The notes under the pieces: model-generated
What the model saw: the letters and a program-made list of their open reading frames with translations, nothing else
The model's database searches: none
Told to the model about the DNA's origin: nothing
Assembly: GCF_003946675.1 (NCBI RefSeq)
Contig: NZ_RHOT01000015.1
Span: 1 to 50,396 of the forward strand
DNA length: 50,396 nucleotides
From: Lapidilactobacillus gannanensis
GTDB taxonomy: Bacteria > Bacillota > Bacilli > Lactobacillales > Lactobacillaceae
Direction: 5' to 3'
In this document: positions 35,149 to 44,950 of the stretch, one piece after another
Numbering within the stretch: position 1 is the first letter of the stretch
Layout: every line of letters starts with the position of its first letter
Made by a program: the position numbers and the translations under genes

Positions 35149-35667
35149 ATGACAAAAGAACAGAATCATCTGCATGATCTCGTCATTTCGGCGATCATTG
35201 CTGCATTGTATGTGGCGCTAACTTATTTAAGCCAAATGTTTGGTTTAGGTTACGGGGCTGTCCAGTTACGGCTTTCAGAAATGCTAAATTGCTTGGTTGT
35301 TTTCAATAAGCGATATATCTGGGGCGTAACTTTAGGCTGTATCCTTGCTAATCTAACCAGTACTTTAGGTGTGGTTGATATCGTTTGGGGATCATTACAA
35401 ACATTAATTTCGCTAACTATTATTTATTTCGTCAGCAAGAAATTGCCTAACCTGATGGCTAAACTAGGTAGCGTCGTCGTCATTGGTACCGTCATGATGT
35501 TCCTAATTGCTTGGGAATTGGTTGTTTTAACAAAAGCACCATTCTGGTTAACTTACGGCTCAGTTGCTGCTGGCGAATTTGCCTCCCTACTAGTCGGTGC
35601 CATTCTGATTTACTACATGAGTAAACGAATCGACTTCAACACTGCCACCATCAAGCACCGTTCCTAA
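35149..35667 (+). CDS. queT: QueT-family queuosine-precursor ECF transporter S component
   Basis: A 172-residue membrane protein with about five to six helices and the QueT (COG4708) pattern: ALYVALTYLSQMFGLGYGAVQLRLSEMLNCL and GCILANLTSTLGVVDIVWGSLQTL. It would capture a queuosine precursor (preQ1 or a related base) and use the shared ECF energising module, not encoded here. AGGAGG precedes the ATG. A clear terminator follows. Confidence 0.92.
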   Translation: MTKEQNHLHDLVISAIIAALYVALTYLSQMFGLGYGAVQLRLSEMLNCLVVFNKRYIWGVTLGCILANLTSTLGVVDIVWGSLQTLISLTIIYFVSKKLPNLMAKLGSVVVIGTVMMFLIAWELVVLTKAPFWLTYGSVAAGEFASLLVGAILIYYMSKRIDFNTATIKHRS

Positions 35668-35682
35668 TAAAAAATTTCAACT

Positions 35683-35716
35683 AGCATTGGTCAATTTTAT
35701 TGATCAGTGCTTTTTT
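35683..35716 (+). terminator. queT terminator
   Basis: AGCATTGGTCAAT (35683-35695) pairs with ATTGATCAGTGCT (35699-35711) using two G-U pairs, then six T. Confidence 0.8.
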
Positions 35717-35953
35717 AATACTCAAAAATTTCAGATTACTTCTTTAAGTTATCCTGACTTGTTCTTCCTTAATTAATCAGACCGTTAAGACCCGTAACTT
35801 AAAAAAAATCAGTGCTAAAACTCACCACGACCAATAAAGCTAACTGCCAAATAAGCTTAAAAATATCCGACTAACTTGGCGTACTTATTAATAACACCTG
35901 CAAATCCGCCGTTTTGGTGGCGTTATTAAAAGTTATGCCCAGCTAGTGAAGCA

Positions 35954-36531
35954 CTATCCACAGCTGAAACATGTTTTCCCCAAGTTATCCACAAAGTTAT
36001 CCACTTGTACACATGTTCGCCGCAGAATCTTGTGTCAAAATAACACCTTGATACCAAATATTCTATTCATATTTGTCAAGATAAATATTTTTAAAATTAG
36101 TTTTCCACGTCTTTTTATTGTTCGCCGTAATCGTTTATTCCCGTGAAACGCTTATGGGAATAGGTTTTTATTTGACTTTATTTTTAGCTATCAAAGTTAT
36201 CCACACCTGTCGATAACAATGTGGATAACTAAAAAACAGCTTATTTACCGCGGTATCATAGGATATCCACACCCTTATCCACATGCTGTGGATAACTATT
36301 GTAGATAAAAGTTTTGCTTGACAAGTTTTTTACTATCGGATATCCCGAACTTAACGCCTTAACATTCGTTATAGCGGCAATATTTACGAACAATTCCGTG
36401 AAACAATCAAAATTAACCGATTTTTTAGTTAACAATCTCTTTTTTGTTACTAAACTAGGTCAGCAGTATTTATTCCGCAGGTTGTGCATAACCGTTATGC
36501 TTGTCATATTGTTACAAACTAGTTGTGCACA
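35954..36531. other. DnaA-box cluster (origin-like or DnaA-binding region)
   Basis: Perfect TTATCCACA boxes: 35985-35993, 36197-36205 and 36275-36283 on plus; 36220-36228 and 36287-36295 on minus. One-mismatch boxes: 35954-35962, 35997-36005, 36263-36271 (plus) and 36208-36216 (minus). TTATGCACA on minus at 36483-36491; weaker matches at 36005-36013, 36101-36109 and 36523-36531. Two pairs of opposed boxes lie within 100 bases, flanked by AT-rich DNA; a TATTCCC/GGGAATA inverted repeat lies at 36136-36162. The 1.1-kb gap holds no credible gene. dnaA and dnaN are absent, so this may be an origin displaced from dnaA, or a DnaA-titrating site. Confidence 0.8.
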
Positions 36532-36598
36532 AATCGGTTGCTCAACCAGCCGCCTGTATTCCTGCATCAAGCTAAGTTGCTCCCTAGCTTACCCCACG

Positions 36599-36650
36599 AT
36601 TTAGAGGATGTGGTTGTCAGCCAATGTGTATGCTTTGCACACATACCTGA
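36599..36650 (+). repeat. Fragment of structured element S
   Basis: GTGGTTGTCAGCCAATG at 36610-36626 is identical to 11779-11795 of element S copy 1; the match ends there. A short GTATG/CATAC hairpin follows at 36628-36645. Confidence 0.5.
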
Positions 36651-36676
36651 TCAGCACCCCTCATTTTGGACACAAA

Positions 36677-36727
36677 AAAACTGTCAGACCACGCGCTTGA
36701 CGTTTCAATGCGTGTTCTGACAGTTTT
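36677..36727. terminator. htrA terminator
   Basis: AAAACTGTCAGACCACGC (36677-36694) pairs with GCGTGTTCTGACAGTTTT (36710-36727). On the minus strand it ends in a T run, closing the htrA transcript. Confidence 0.85.
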
Positions 36728-36768
36728 ATATTTATAACCTATTTACTGTGCTGAAGTGAAACACTGTT

Positions 36769-38073
36769 TTAGTTACTGCTAGAACTATTCGAGCTTGTTG
36801 TGCTGCTAGCTTCCTTAGTCAAGGTAACTTTCGTTTCTTGCAACTTTCCATCACGATAGTATTTCACCGTTACGGTATCTCCGATTGAGTGCGCATAAAT
36901 TGCAGTGTGCACTTCAGCAATGCTAGTAACTTTTTTACTATCAATCCCAACAATTGTATCGTACTTCTTCAAACCAGCTTTCGCTGCTGGCCCACCAGAT
37001 TCAACTGAGGCAATGACCACACCACTAGTAATATTAGTTGGCAATTTCAAAGTTGATTTTTGTTGATCAGCAGAAATATTAGTTAGATCTACGACGCCGA
37101 CGCCAAGTGCTGGCCGGACGACTTTACCATTTTTAACTAATTGATCAATAATTTGCACAACTTCATTACTTGGATAAGCAAAGCCCATCCCCTCAACTGA
37201 AGTACCATCTGTGTTTTGGGCATACTTCAATGAGTTGATCCCAATAACTTGACCAGAACTATTAACTAACGGGCCACCAGAGTTCCCCGGATTAATTGCC
37301 GCATCTGTTTGAATCACGGTTGCTTGACCAGTTGTCTGACCAGTAGTGTCATCAGTCACATCGATTGTCCGATTCTTCGCGGAAACAATCCCTTCTGTCA
37401 CAGAAGTGGCATACTCACTACCCAATGGTGAACCAATCGCAATTACTGGTTCAGCTGGCGTAATCTTAGAAGAATCCCCAAACGTAGCAACGGTCGTCAC
37501 TTTTGCAGCACTAATTGATAAGACTGCCAAATCAGAGGTCGCATCAGCCCCAACAATTTTAGCTGAAACTTTGGTACCATCAGCTAAAATAACTTGCAGC
37601 GCATCAGAACCAGAAACGACGTGGTTATTGGTAACCACATAGGCAGTCCCGTTTTGCTTGGCGTAAATCAAGCCTGAACCTTCACTAACTGTCTCTAATT
37701 CAGAAGAGCTTGTTCCGGAGCCGGAACTTGAGTCAGACGAACCACTACTCTTGCTGTTACCCCTACTACCGAATAAATCTGAGAAAATATCGCTACTATT
37801 ATTTTGACTTTGTCGTTGTTCGTTAATTACTGAAACAACAGCACCCTCAACTTTAGTAAATGCCTTGGTCATCGAGCTACTAGTTTTAACAGAAACATTG
37901 CTAACTTTCGTGGTACCCGTTGTACCAGACGAATCAGTGGCCGTATCACTACTGCTACGCCCAACCATTGAAAAACCGGCAAAAGCTACGCCACCGCCAA
38001 TTAAGGCTGATACAACAGCGATGACCGCAATTTGCCACCAGGTGATGCCACGTCTTATTCTACGCTTACTCAT
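36769..38073 (-). CDS. htrA: HtrA/DegP-like membrane-anchored serine protease
   Basis: A 434-residue surface quality-control protease. An N-terminal membrane anchor (about residues 11-33) is followed by a Ser-rich linker, the trypsin-like domain with His151 (TNNHVV), Asp181 (TSDLAVL) and Ser265 (GNSGGPL), then one PDZ domain (residues 320-410) and a Ser/Thr-rich tail. It degrades or refolds misfolded exported proteins. AAGGAG lies ten bases before the ATG. It is last in the wal gene row and ends at a strong terminator. Confidence 0.95.
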   Translation of the reverse strand: MSKRRIRRGITWWQIAVIAVVSALIGGGVAFAGFSMVGRSSSDTATDSSGTTGTTKVSNVSVKTSSSMTKAFTKVEGAVVSVINEQRQSQNNSSDIFSDLFGSRGNSKSSGSSDSSSGSGTSSSELETVSEGSGLIYAKQNGTAYVVTNNHVVSGSDALQVILADGTKVSAKIVGADATSDLAVLSISAAKVTTVATFGDSSKITPAEPVIAIGSPLGSEYATSVTEGIVSAKNRTIDVTDDTTGQTTGQATVIQTDAAINPGNSGGPLVNSSGQVIGINSLKYAQNTDGTSVEGMGFAYPSNEVVQIIDQLVKNGKVVRPALGVGVVDLTNISADQQKSTLKLPTNITSGVVIASVESGGPAAKAGLKKYDTIVGIDSKKVTSIAEVHTAIYAHSIGDTVTVKYYRDGKLQETKVTLTKEASSTTSSNSSSSN

Positions 38074-38222
38074 CTTTATCTATCTCCTTAAAATCATTTC
38101 TAACAAGTTGATTCATCTTTAACTCATTTATCTGACTTTTATCTTACTGAGCAAATTTGAATTATTTATGAAATTGCTCCTGACAAACCATAAACTAATT
38201 GTGTCTTTTTTGCGTCATTAAA

Positions 38223-39038
38223 CTAAACGATTGTTAAGGGATCAGCAACTGCCGGATCAGTATCCATAATCTGAAAAGCATCATCAACACCAAAATCATG
38301 GTCAGCCAAGAAATCACTAACTGTTTGATGCGCTAATTTTTTAGCATTATTCTCCTGACTTAAATGCCCTAAATAAATCTTTTTGGTGCGATGACCTAAG
38401 ACACTCATTAAAGCTAAAGCGCCATCATCATTAGACAAATGACCTTGATCGCCGAGAATACGCTGCTTTAATGACCAAGGATAAGGGCCATCTCGCAACA
38501 TCATCAAATCGTGATTACACTCCATTAAATAGCCATCAGCATCGGCAATCGTGCTGGCAACGCGATCAGAAACATAACCTGTGTCCGTTAAAATTGCAAA
38601 CGCATGATCATCATGATGAAACTGATAAAATTGCGGTTCGGCCGCGTCATGGGAAACGCCAAAACTCTCAACATCTAAGTCACCAAGACTTAACGTTTTG
38701 CCCATTTCAAAAATATGTTTTTGTTCCGGTGCGATTTTACCAATCTTAGGGCTCATCGCTTGCCAGGTACCTTCGTTTGCATAAACATCAAGATGATAAC
38801 GCCGTGCCAAAACGCCCACACCGTGAATATGATCGGTATGCTCATGGGTGACAAAAACGGCATCAACATCATTTAAATCGCGACCAATACTTGCCATTAA
38901 GGCAGCAATCTTTTTGCCAGAAAGTCCAGCATCGACCAAAACTTTATGTTGTGGGGTCTCAAGATAGGTGACATTACCTGAACTACTGCTAGCCAAGACA
39001 CTGACGCGTAGCCCTTCAGTTGTATCTAGTTGCGTCAT
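38223..39038 (-). CDS. yycJ: YycJ/WalJ metallo-beta-lactamase-fold protein
   Basis: A 271-residue metallo-hydrolase. THEHTDHIHG gives the zinc ligands (HxHxDH), with further ligands at SHDAAEP and TDTGYVSD. YycJ/WalJ/VicX proteins are conserved next to walRK; a role in DNA repair or replication coordination has been proposed. It follows yycI after 88 bases and precedes htrA. AAGGGAAG precedes the ATG. Confidence 0.92.
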   Translation of the reverse strand: MTQLDTTEGLRVSVLASSSSGNVTYLETPQHKVLVDAGLSGKKIAALMASIGRDLNDVDAVFVTHEHTDHIHGVGVLARRYHLDVYANEGTWQAMSPKIGKIAPEQKHIFEMGKTLSLGDLDVESFGVSHDAAEPQFYQFHHDDHAFAILTDTGYVSDRVASTIADADGYLMECNHDLMMLRDGPYPWSLKQRILGDQGHLSNDDGALALMSVLGHRTKKIYLGHLSQENNAKKLAHQTVSDFLADHDFGVDDAFQIMDTDPAVADPLTIV

Positions 39039-39126
39039 GAATAAAGCTTCCCTTCAAAATTACTTATCAAAAACATTAACTTATTTTAACACAGTCACAT
39101 GACTGCGATTAGTTTGTTCATCTTAA

Positions 39127-39993
39127 CTAATCATCAGCATCAACCGTGGTACTGGCACTGCTGGACGAACTACTACTTGCATCAGTTGTGGTGGTACCCT
39201 TAATAATCGTCTTTGTTAGCGCATTAACCTTTTTCAAGGTCTCATTTTTGGTACCCTTATGTTGAATCATTACATTCCAGACGGGTACGTAAATAATACT
39301 CCCACGAACATCGATCAATTCAGAATAACCTAATTTATACCAAACAATCTTGGAATTCTGCGAAATCTCACTCGAAGTGTATAACAGCTCGATTGCATCA
39401 CGGGCACTGATTGTCGTTTGTTTCTCCCGTAACACCGTTATATTCGGCAAATAAGTTTGGGTATAGCCAGTCACATTGCCGTTACTGATTTTGAAAGTGA
39501 GCGTTCCCTGCGGATCAATAATAACGCCCTGTTTAGTTTTCTGGGCGAAAACAACCGTACTCTTCTCATCTGACATTCCTGATTGATAGACGTATTCACG
39601 CCCATGAAGGACGTTATGCTCATTCTCCACAAAGCTTTTCAATACAGTCACGACATTATTCTTGTCATAACCAATCGGGACATTAAACTGGCTAGTTAAT
39701 TTATGCGTGTCGTAATTATATGAAGTTGATTGACTGCTTAACTGTTTGGTGTTGCTTGCCAAAACATCTTCAATTTTACTAGCTAGATAGTAACCTTCAC
39801 CCTTGTCATTTGATAGTTTGGGCACAGTGATATGATCATCCTTCATATCCTGAATAATAGCCTGTTCATTCGTAACGGTTGGCGTTGTGTTATAAGTGGC
39901 GTTACTGCCTTTCTGCGTGTAGGAAGCGAGTAGAAACACATCTAGGGCTAGAAAGACAATCAAGAAAATCATTTCAATTCTCCGAAAATCCAT
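39127..39993 (-). CDS. yycI: WalK regulator YycI
   Basis: A 288-residue extracytoplasmic protein held by one N-terminal helix (MIFLIVFLALDVFLLASY, residues 8-25). The C-terminus is Ser/Asp-rich. YycI and YycH form a membrane complex that tunes WalK activity. GGAGG lies eight bases before the ATG, which starts directly at the yycH stop, so the two are co-translated. Confidence 0.9.
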   Translation of the reverse strand: MDFRRIEMIFLIVFLALDVFLLASYTQKGSNATYNTTPTVTNEQAIIQDMKDDHITVPKLSNDKGEGYYLASKIEDVLASNTKQLSSQSTSYNYDTHKLTSQFNVPIGYDKNNVVTVLKSFVENEHNVLHGREYVYQSGMSDEKSTVVFAQKTKQGVIIDPQGTLTFKISNGNVTGYTQTYLPNITVLREKQTTISARDAIELLYTSSEISQNSKIVWYKLGYSELIDVRGSIIYVPVWNVMIQHKGTKNETLKKVNALTKTIIKGTTTTDASSSSSSSASTTVDADD

Positions 39994-41319
39994 TTATTGC
40001 GCCTCCGTTCCGGTTTGATCTTGCAACCAGTCCTGATAATCACGCCAACGATTATTGATTTTGACATAATAAGTTGGCATTAAATCAACAATATCCGCAT
40101 CAGTCGTATCAGTGACCCAGCGATAACCAATGACCAAATTTTGAATCGATTTGCGGGAGTAATTAGCCGCAACTAGCTTGTTCATAACCGTTTCTGTCGC
40201 CGGCAAAGTCACCTGATTAGCTTTGGCTGGTACTGGTACTTGTAAAATTCGACTTGAAAAAGCAGTTTGACTACCTGTATTGGAAAATTTTACTTTTACC
40301 GAACCGAAATCACTTTGCTGGAAAATCGGGAAGCCTTCCACAAAGCTGCGAAACGCGACCATATTGTTGGTTTGATCAACACTATAATAGCGAATATCAG
40401 TTAGCGGATTACCAATATCGGTTAACGCTGTAAAACTGTTTTCAAGCAAACTCTTCAAGTTATTCGGCACATCAGTTTGGCTATTATTAGAGAAAGTAAG
40501 TTGGTCACTACGATGATCAACTGTTAGTTGATTATGGTAACTGCCACCATAATAAGTCGTTTGTCCACCAGACTCCCGTGATTCGACATTAGTGTTTTTA
40601 TCATTACTCATTAAAGCAGAAATATAGGTATTTTCGTTCCGACGATTAATTAAGTAACTGTACGGCCGTAACGTCACTTCATTTTTGAAGAAAACTTGCG
40701 GTCGCTCGCCTAATTGTTCCTGACTAACAGCTAGGTTCATATCTGCTTTAGTCACTAAATGCCGGATTGTCGCAATGCGCGTCTCGCTAATACGACTTTG
40801 CCAAACTTTCTGACTAATATCATCGAGAAAATAAACATGATCCAAATTATTCGATGTGCTGAAAATAATGCGCGTAAAGGCAATATCATTGACAACATCT
40901 TTTAAGCGTTCCTGCTTCACTACTGAGCCAAATAATTTTAAAGACATTTGATCAGCGTAAATCATTTGAACCGTGCCGCTTTGATTCATTAGTTCATGAT
41001 AACTAACTGCACTTCGCCGAAAAGAATGGAATGTCCATTTTTGGACTACTTGCCGTACTTCTAGTGCCAAATTTTCTTTGTGGTTATAAACCAAAGTCTG
41101 ATTTTTCTTATTGTCAACATTGACCACGGCCGTTGGTAAATAAACTTGACTTAAATTCTGTTGATTAGCTGAGGTAATACTATCGGTGGTCGTGCCTGCT
41201 TCAGTATCTGTTCGCCGTTCATAGCGCTGATTGTTGGTCCAAATCAAGAAACTCAAAATCAAGCTGAACACAACCGCCAAGATTAGAATCACTCGAACTA
41301 AAAGGTTAGTCCTCCGCAT
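39994..41319 (-). CDS. yycH: WalK regulator YycH
   Basis: A 441-residue extracytoplasmic protein with one N-terminal helix (LLVRVILILAVVFSLILSFL). It pairs with YycI and modulates WalK. The ATG at 41319 (MRRTNLLV) has GGAG nine bases upstream inside walK, whose stop is at 41306, so the genes overlap by 14 bases. The longer frame to 41427 lies inside the walK ATPase region. Confidence 0.9.
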   Translation of the reverse strand: MRRTNLLVRVILILAVVFSLILSFLIWTNNQRYERRTDTEAGTTTDSITSANQQNLSQVYLPTAVVNVDNKKNQTLVYNHKENLALEVRQVVQKWTFHSFRRSAVSYHELMNQSGTVQMIYADQMSLKLFGSVVKQERLKDVVNDIAFTRIIFSTSNNLDHVYFLDDISQKVWQSRISETRIATIRHLVTKADMNLAVSQEQLGERPQVFFKNEVTLRPYSYLINRRNENTYISALMSNDKNTNVESRESGGQTTYYGGSYHNQLTVDHRSDQLTFSNNSQTDVPNNLKSLLENSFTALTDIGNPLTDIRYYSVDQTNNMVAFRSFVEGFPIFQQSDFGSVKVKFSNTGSQTAFSSRILQVPVPAKANQVTLPATETVMNKLVAANYSRKSIQNLVIGYRWVTDTTDADIVDLMPTYYVKINNRWRDYQDWLQDQTGTEAQ

Positions 41320-43246
41320 CCCATTCATCTCCATTCTCGTAAGTTTGATATGGTAAGGAAATGTAGAACGTCGAGCCACGCCCCTCCGCGCTATCGACCC
41401 AGATATGACCATGATGGGCTTCAACAACTTCCTTAGAAATCGCTAAGCCTAAACCAGTCCCACCTTGTTTTCGTGACCGGGCTTTATCAACTCGGTAAAA
41501 ACGGTCAAAGATTTTATTAATATCTTTTCGGGGAATTCCTAAGCCTTGATCGCTAATACTAATCACCACGTTTTGGTGATTCTCCATAAGTCGCGCAGTG
41601 ATGACCCCGCCATCTGGTGAATATTTGATGGCGTTATTCATGATGTTGTCGATTACTTGCATCATTTTATCCGTGTCTAACTCAACCCAGAGATCTTGCT
41701 TAACAAATTCGCGCTTAATACTATAACGCTTATCTTCATGAGGTAACATCGGATTATTCTTGTCGTTGCGCTCATTCTCAGTTTTGATCATCATGTCAAA
41801 CCGATTCAGGATGTAATTAAAAAACTCATTTAAATTAACAAACTCTAATTCCATCTTAGCTGTACCTTGATCTAGTCGTGACAAGGCCAGTAACTCATTG
41901 ATCATCCGAATCATGCGATCTGTTTCTTCTTGAGTCACACTTAAGAACTGCGGCGCCAACTTAGGATCTTGCCAGGCACCATCTGTTAAAGCTTCAATAT
42001 AACTGCGAACACTGGTTAACGGCGTCCGTAATTCATGAGAAACATTGGAAACAAACTCCCGCCGTTCGGCATCATTTTTTTCTTGCTCGGTAATATCATG
42101 AAGGACACAAACTAACCCACTAATAAAACCTGTTTCCCGTTGGATCAAAGAAAAATCAGCATGCAGGATTAAATCTTGAGTTTCACTGGTGATCACCTTT
42201 TCTGGCTGATCAGCATTCCGCTTCTGAGTAATCTTGTCTGGTTCAATCGTCATCTCATGTCGAGTTTCCAGCAAATCACGTAACGAATACTCATCTTCAA
42301 TCCCAAGAATACTTAAAATGGATACACCGATTGCATCATCACTACTTAAATTCAAGAAACTTTGAGCCGTTTCATTAATAATAGTCACATTCCCGCGGTG
42401 ATCAGTGGCAATAACGCCGTCCGTCATATGACTTAACACTGAATCTAGCCGCCGTCGTTCGGCGTCGGATACTTCCTGCGCTTCTTCAACCCGCACCGAC
42501 AAATTATTGACCGCCAACGCCAACTGACCTAATTCATCTTGACCATAAATTCGCACTTGCCCAGAATAATCACCATCGGCCATGCGAATAGCTTGTTTTT
42601 TCATTTCATCAATTGGTTGTGTTATTGCCCGGGCAATAAATATTGCAATGACCATGCCTAATAAACCGGCCACTAATGAAGCAGTCAGGAAAATCAACGT
42701 AATTGAATTAATATTAGAATAGACATCATCCATACTAGCTTTAACATAAATCGCCCCAACAACTTGGTTGGCATCAGTACTCGGATTAGTAATTGGCGTA
42801 ATCGAGGTATAAAAGCTGCCCCCACGATCATCCGAACTAATCTGGGTCTGTTTATGATTAGCATAAATAACATTTTTAATTTCTGAATCCGGGGTCCGCT
42901 GGCCAACATTACCTTGATCATTGGCATTACTAGTTCCCCGAATAATCCCCTTGTTATCAACAACCTGAACTTCTGAAATTGAGGAATTATCAACCTCGGC
43001 CACAATATTCTTGATATTGCGATTAGCGACATCAGTACTGGTACTCGTGTTATTTAACTCGTTGGCTAGTTGGCTACTGACGTAAGGCTGAATGACCACT
43101 GAATCTTCGAAAGTTTTAATATTCTGTTGTTCCAGTTGCTTCACGAAATAAGCCCCGATAATTTCGATCGTGGTTAACAGTAGTAGGACGAACACCAGCG
43201 CTATTTTAAAATGAATTGATTGAAAAGGACGAATTTTCTCGTTCAT
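41306..43246 (-). CDS. walK: Essential sensor histidine kinase WalK (VicK)
   Basis: A 646-residue sensor kinase: helix 1 (residues 14-35), an extracellular PAS-like domain, helix 2 (about 183-205), HAMP, cytoplasmic PAS (about 265-380), DHp domain with His404 in SNVSHELRTPLTS, and an HATPase domain with NNAIKYSPDGG and GTGLGLAI. It phosphorylates WalR to control cell-wall hydrolase genes. No ribosome binding site is visible directly before the ATG at 43246, and it lies 365 bases past walR, whereas the pair is usually tightly linked. Confidence 0.95.
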   Translation of the reverse strand: MNEKIRPFQSIHFKIALVFVLLLLTTIEIIGAYFVKQLEQQNIKTFEDSVVIQPYVSSQLANELNNTSTSTDVANRNIKNIVAEVDNSSISEVQVVDNKGIIRGTSNANDQGNVGQRTPDSEIKNVIYANHKQTQISSDDRGGSFYTSITPITNPSTDANQVVGAIYVKASMDDVYSNINSITLIFLTASLVAGLLGMVIAIFIARAITQPIDEMKKQAIRMADGDYSGQVRIYGQDELGQLALAVNNLSVRVEEAQEVSDAERRRLDSVLSHMTDGVIATDHRGNVTIINETAQSFLNLSSDDAIGVSILSILGIEDEYSLRDLLETRHEMTIEPDKITQKRNADQPEKVITSETQDLILHADFSLIQRETGFISGLVCVLHDITEQEKNDAERREFVSNVSHELRTPLTSVRSYIEALTDGAWQDPKLAPQFLSVTQEETDRMIRMINELLALSRLDQGTAKMELEFVNLNEFFNYILNRFDMMIKTENERNDKNNPMLPHEDKRYSIKREFVKQDLWVELDTDKMMQVIDNIMNNAIKYSPDGGVITARLMENHQNVVISISDQGLGIPRKDINKIFDRFYRVDKARSRKQGGTGLGLAISKEVVEAHHGHIWVDSAEGRGSTFYISLPYQTYENGDEWDAED

Positions 43247-43384
43247 AACGGTTTCGAATGTTGCAAAATCAAGCGAATCTTGCGCACACCCAGTTCACTT
43301 CCTTAATTTCTCTTGACCGCTGAAGCTGCATAGATCTTTTATTCTATTAAAAAGACTTTTAGCAGTTTAATTGTATGACCTAAA

Positions 43385-43485
43385 GGCAAACGATTCCGCT
43401 TAATGACAAAATACCGAGCAATTCCTGCGAATTCTTCGGTATTTACATCAATGCTCGCCGGTTAACCGCCTTTTGTCACACGCTA
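43385..43485 (+). repeat. Intergenic hairpin repeat, family H, copy 4, between walR and walK
   Basis: Arms AAATACCGAGCAATTC (43409-43424) and GAATTCTTCGGTATTT (43429-43444). The stem again changes in a paired way (TACCG/CGGTA). TCAATGCTCGCCGGTTAACCG and CCTTTTGTCACAC follow. Confidence 0.7.
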
Positions 43486-43495
43486 TAAATAAAAT

Positions 43496-43556
43496 GAGAC
43501 AGAAGTTACGCTTTGCCAAACAAATGTTAGGCAAACGCGAAGATAACTTATGTCTC
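43496..43556 (-). terminator. walR terminator
   Basis: A long hairpin: 43496-43517 (GAGACAGAAGTTACG...) with 43530-43556 (...TAACTTATGTCTC). Read leftward it ends with ATTTTATTTAT, so walR RNA probably stops before walK. GACATAAGTTAT on the minus strand also appears in the family H copies at 2.09 and 47.18 kb. Confidence 0.65.
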
Positions 43557-43611
43557 ACTTTCTCACGCGTATTCACAATAGTCAACACGAACTAAAATCA
43601 TTTTACATTTC

Positions 43612-44319
43612 TTAATCGTTATCAGGATTCTTCAAATAGTAGCCAACTCCACGGCGAGTCATGATCCAGTCAGGATGGCTAGGATTATCTTCGATTTTCT
43701 CCCGCAAACGCCGAACAGTCACATCAACAGTCCGGACATCACCAAAGTAGTCATAACCCCAAACTGTTTGTAGCAAATGTTCCCGAGTCATCACTTGGCC
43801 GAGATGCTTAGCCAAATAATGTAATAATTCAAATTCACGATGGGTCAGCTCAATTTTTTCACCGCGTTTAGCAACATCGTAAGCTTCTGGGAAAATCGTT
43901 AAATCACCAACATCGATTTCATGATGATCATCTTCCTCACTGTCAGCTGAAGCTGTCGCTTGCCGCCGTAAATTAGCCTTAACACGGGCCACTAGCTCTC
44001 GGTTAGAAAATGGTTTCGTAACATAATCATCGGCGCCTAATTCCAAACCGATGACTTTATCGATTTCTGAATCTTTGGCCGTGACCATAATAATTGGCAT
44101 GTCGTGTGTCTTGCGAACTTCACGAGCCACTTCCAAACCATCAACCTTAGGTAACATTAAATCTAACAGAATTAAATCTGGATTAACTTCTTCAACTTTT
44201 TTTAGTGCTTCTTCGCCATCATAAGCGACGTACACATCGTAGCCCTCTTTAGTTAAAGAGAACTTGACGATATCCGAAATAGGTTTCTCATCATCAACAA
44301 CTAAGATTTTTTTCGCCAT
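43612..44319 (-). CDS. walR: Essential response regulator WalR (YycF/VicR)
   Basis: A 235-residue OmpR-type regulator. The receiver domain carries DD (9-10), the phosphoacceptor Asp53 ([10 protein letters not shown]) and the conserved Lys in VTKPFS; the C-terminal winged helix reads [49 protein letters not shown]. It controls cell-wall metabolism with WalK. AAGGAGG leads the ATG. The upstream kilobase is non-coding and contains two structured elements. Confidence 0.96.
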   Translation of the reverse strand: MAKKILVVDDEKPISDIVKFSLTKEGYDVYVAYDGEEALKKVEEVNPDLILLDLMLPKVDGLEVAREVRKTHDMPIIMVTAKDSEIDKVIGLELGADDYVTKPFSNRELVARVKANLRRQATASADSEEDDHHEIDVGDLTIFPEAYDVAKRGEKIELTHREFELLHYLAKHLGQVMTREHLLQTVWGYDYFGDVRTVDVTVRRLREKIEDNPSHPDWIMTRRGVGYYLKNPDND

Positions 44320-44489
44320 ATTTATGGTTCCTCCTTAGAGCGTTCCCAATCTATTATACTAACTTTCAGAAAAAAGCACAAAGGTTCTTCTCTTTTACAC
44401 AGAAATACCCATTTTTAATGCAGTTTTGCCATTAATTACACTCCCCAAATACCAGTGAACTACTTCAAAAAATCGTGTATGGTTAATAA

Positions 44490-44658
44490 GAACAGAACTA
44501 GTTCCAGACTCCATTGCGGGCTGCTTGTCGTGGAACGCGGCCGACGCTGATTGAAGTCTTTGTTGCACAAAGTTCTCCAATACAGGTCTTCTCAAGTGCT
44601 AAAGCACCAACGAGAATTTGGCGGCTGACGACAAGATCCCTCCATTGCGTCTGAAGTT
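44490..44658 (-). ncRNA. Structured multicopy element S, copy 3 (internally deleted)
   Basis: Read leftward it aligns with copies 1 and 2, but lacks about 38 bases between two CAGCC direct repeats, a simple internal deletion. CTTGTCGT (44628-44635) pairs with ACGACAAG (44524-44531). The first hairpin is TTCTC...GTGC/GCAC...GAGAA and the second ATTGGAG/CTTCAAT with an inner CTTTGT/ACAAAG. All arms differ from copy 1 yet remain paired. It stands upstream of walR. Confidence 0.55.
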
Positions 44659-44762
44659 GAGTTAGTGCATTTCATCGTTGTTAGATGTTAAGACAATTTC
44701 GGTGAGGCTAATCAACTTGATTCAACTTGTCGTGACAGTTGACCAGATTACAAAAAGCAAAC

Positions 44763-44817
44763 CCACTCAACAATCTCTGATCTTATCCAGAAAGATTGGC
44801 AAATAGTGGTGTTGAGT
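44763..44817. repeat. Inverted repeat between element S copies
   Basis: ACTCAACA (44765-44772) and TGTTGAGT (44810-44817), with inner AATCT/AGATT pairing, form a hairpin in the spacer between the opposed element S copies. No ORF of interest lies here. Confidence 0.45.
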
Positions 44818-44950
44818 TCTACTAGTTAACACCGGTAGGGACCGAGCGATTGGCGTCAGCTGCGAAATTTAGTCTACGACATAAGTAGATGATTGGCACA
44901 ATCTCCCAATCACTGCCTCTGAATACTAGTAAAGATGAAGTCAACCACCT

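Noticed and set aside
35954..36531. Calling this the chromosomal oriC
   Set aside because: dnaA and dnaN are not adjacent, and the wal genes would be transcribed against the fork. Only an origin-like DnaA-binding region is supported.
35946..36720. Short open frames inside the DnaA-box region
   Set aside because: They lack ribosome sites, have unusual residue composition, and the DnaA boxes run through them; better read as non-coding.
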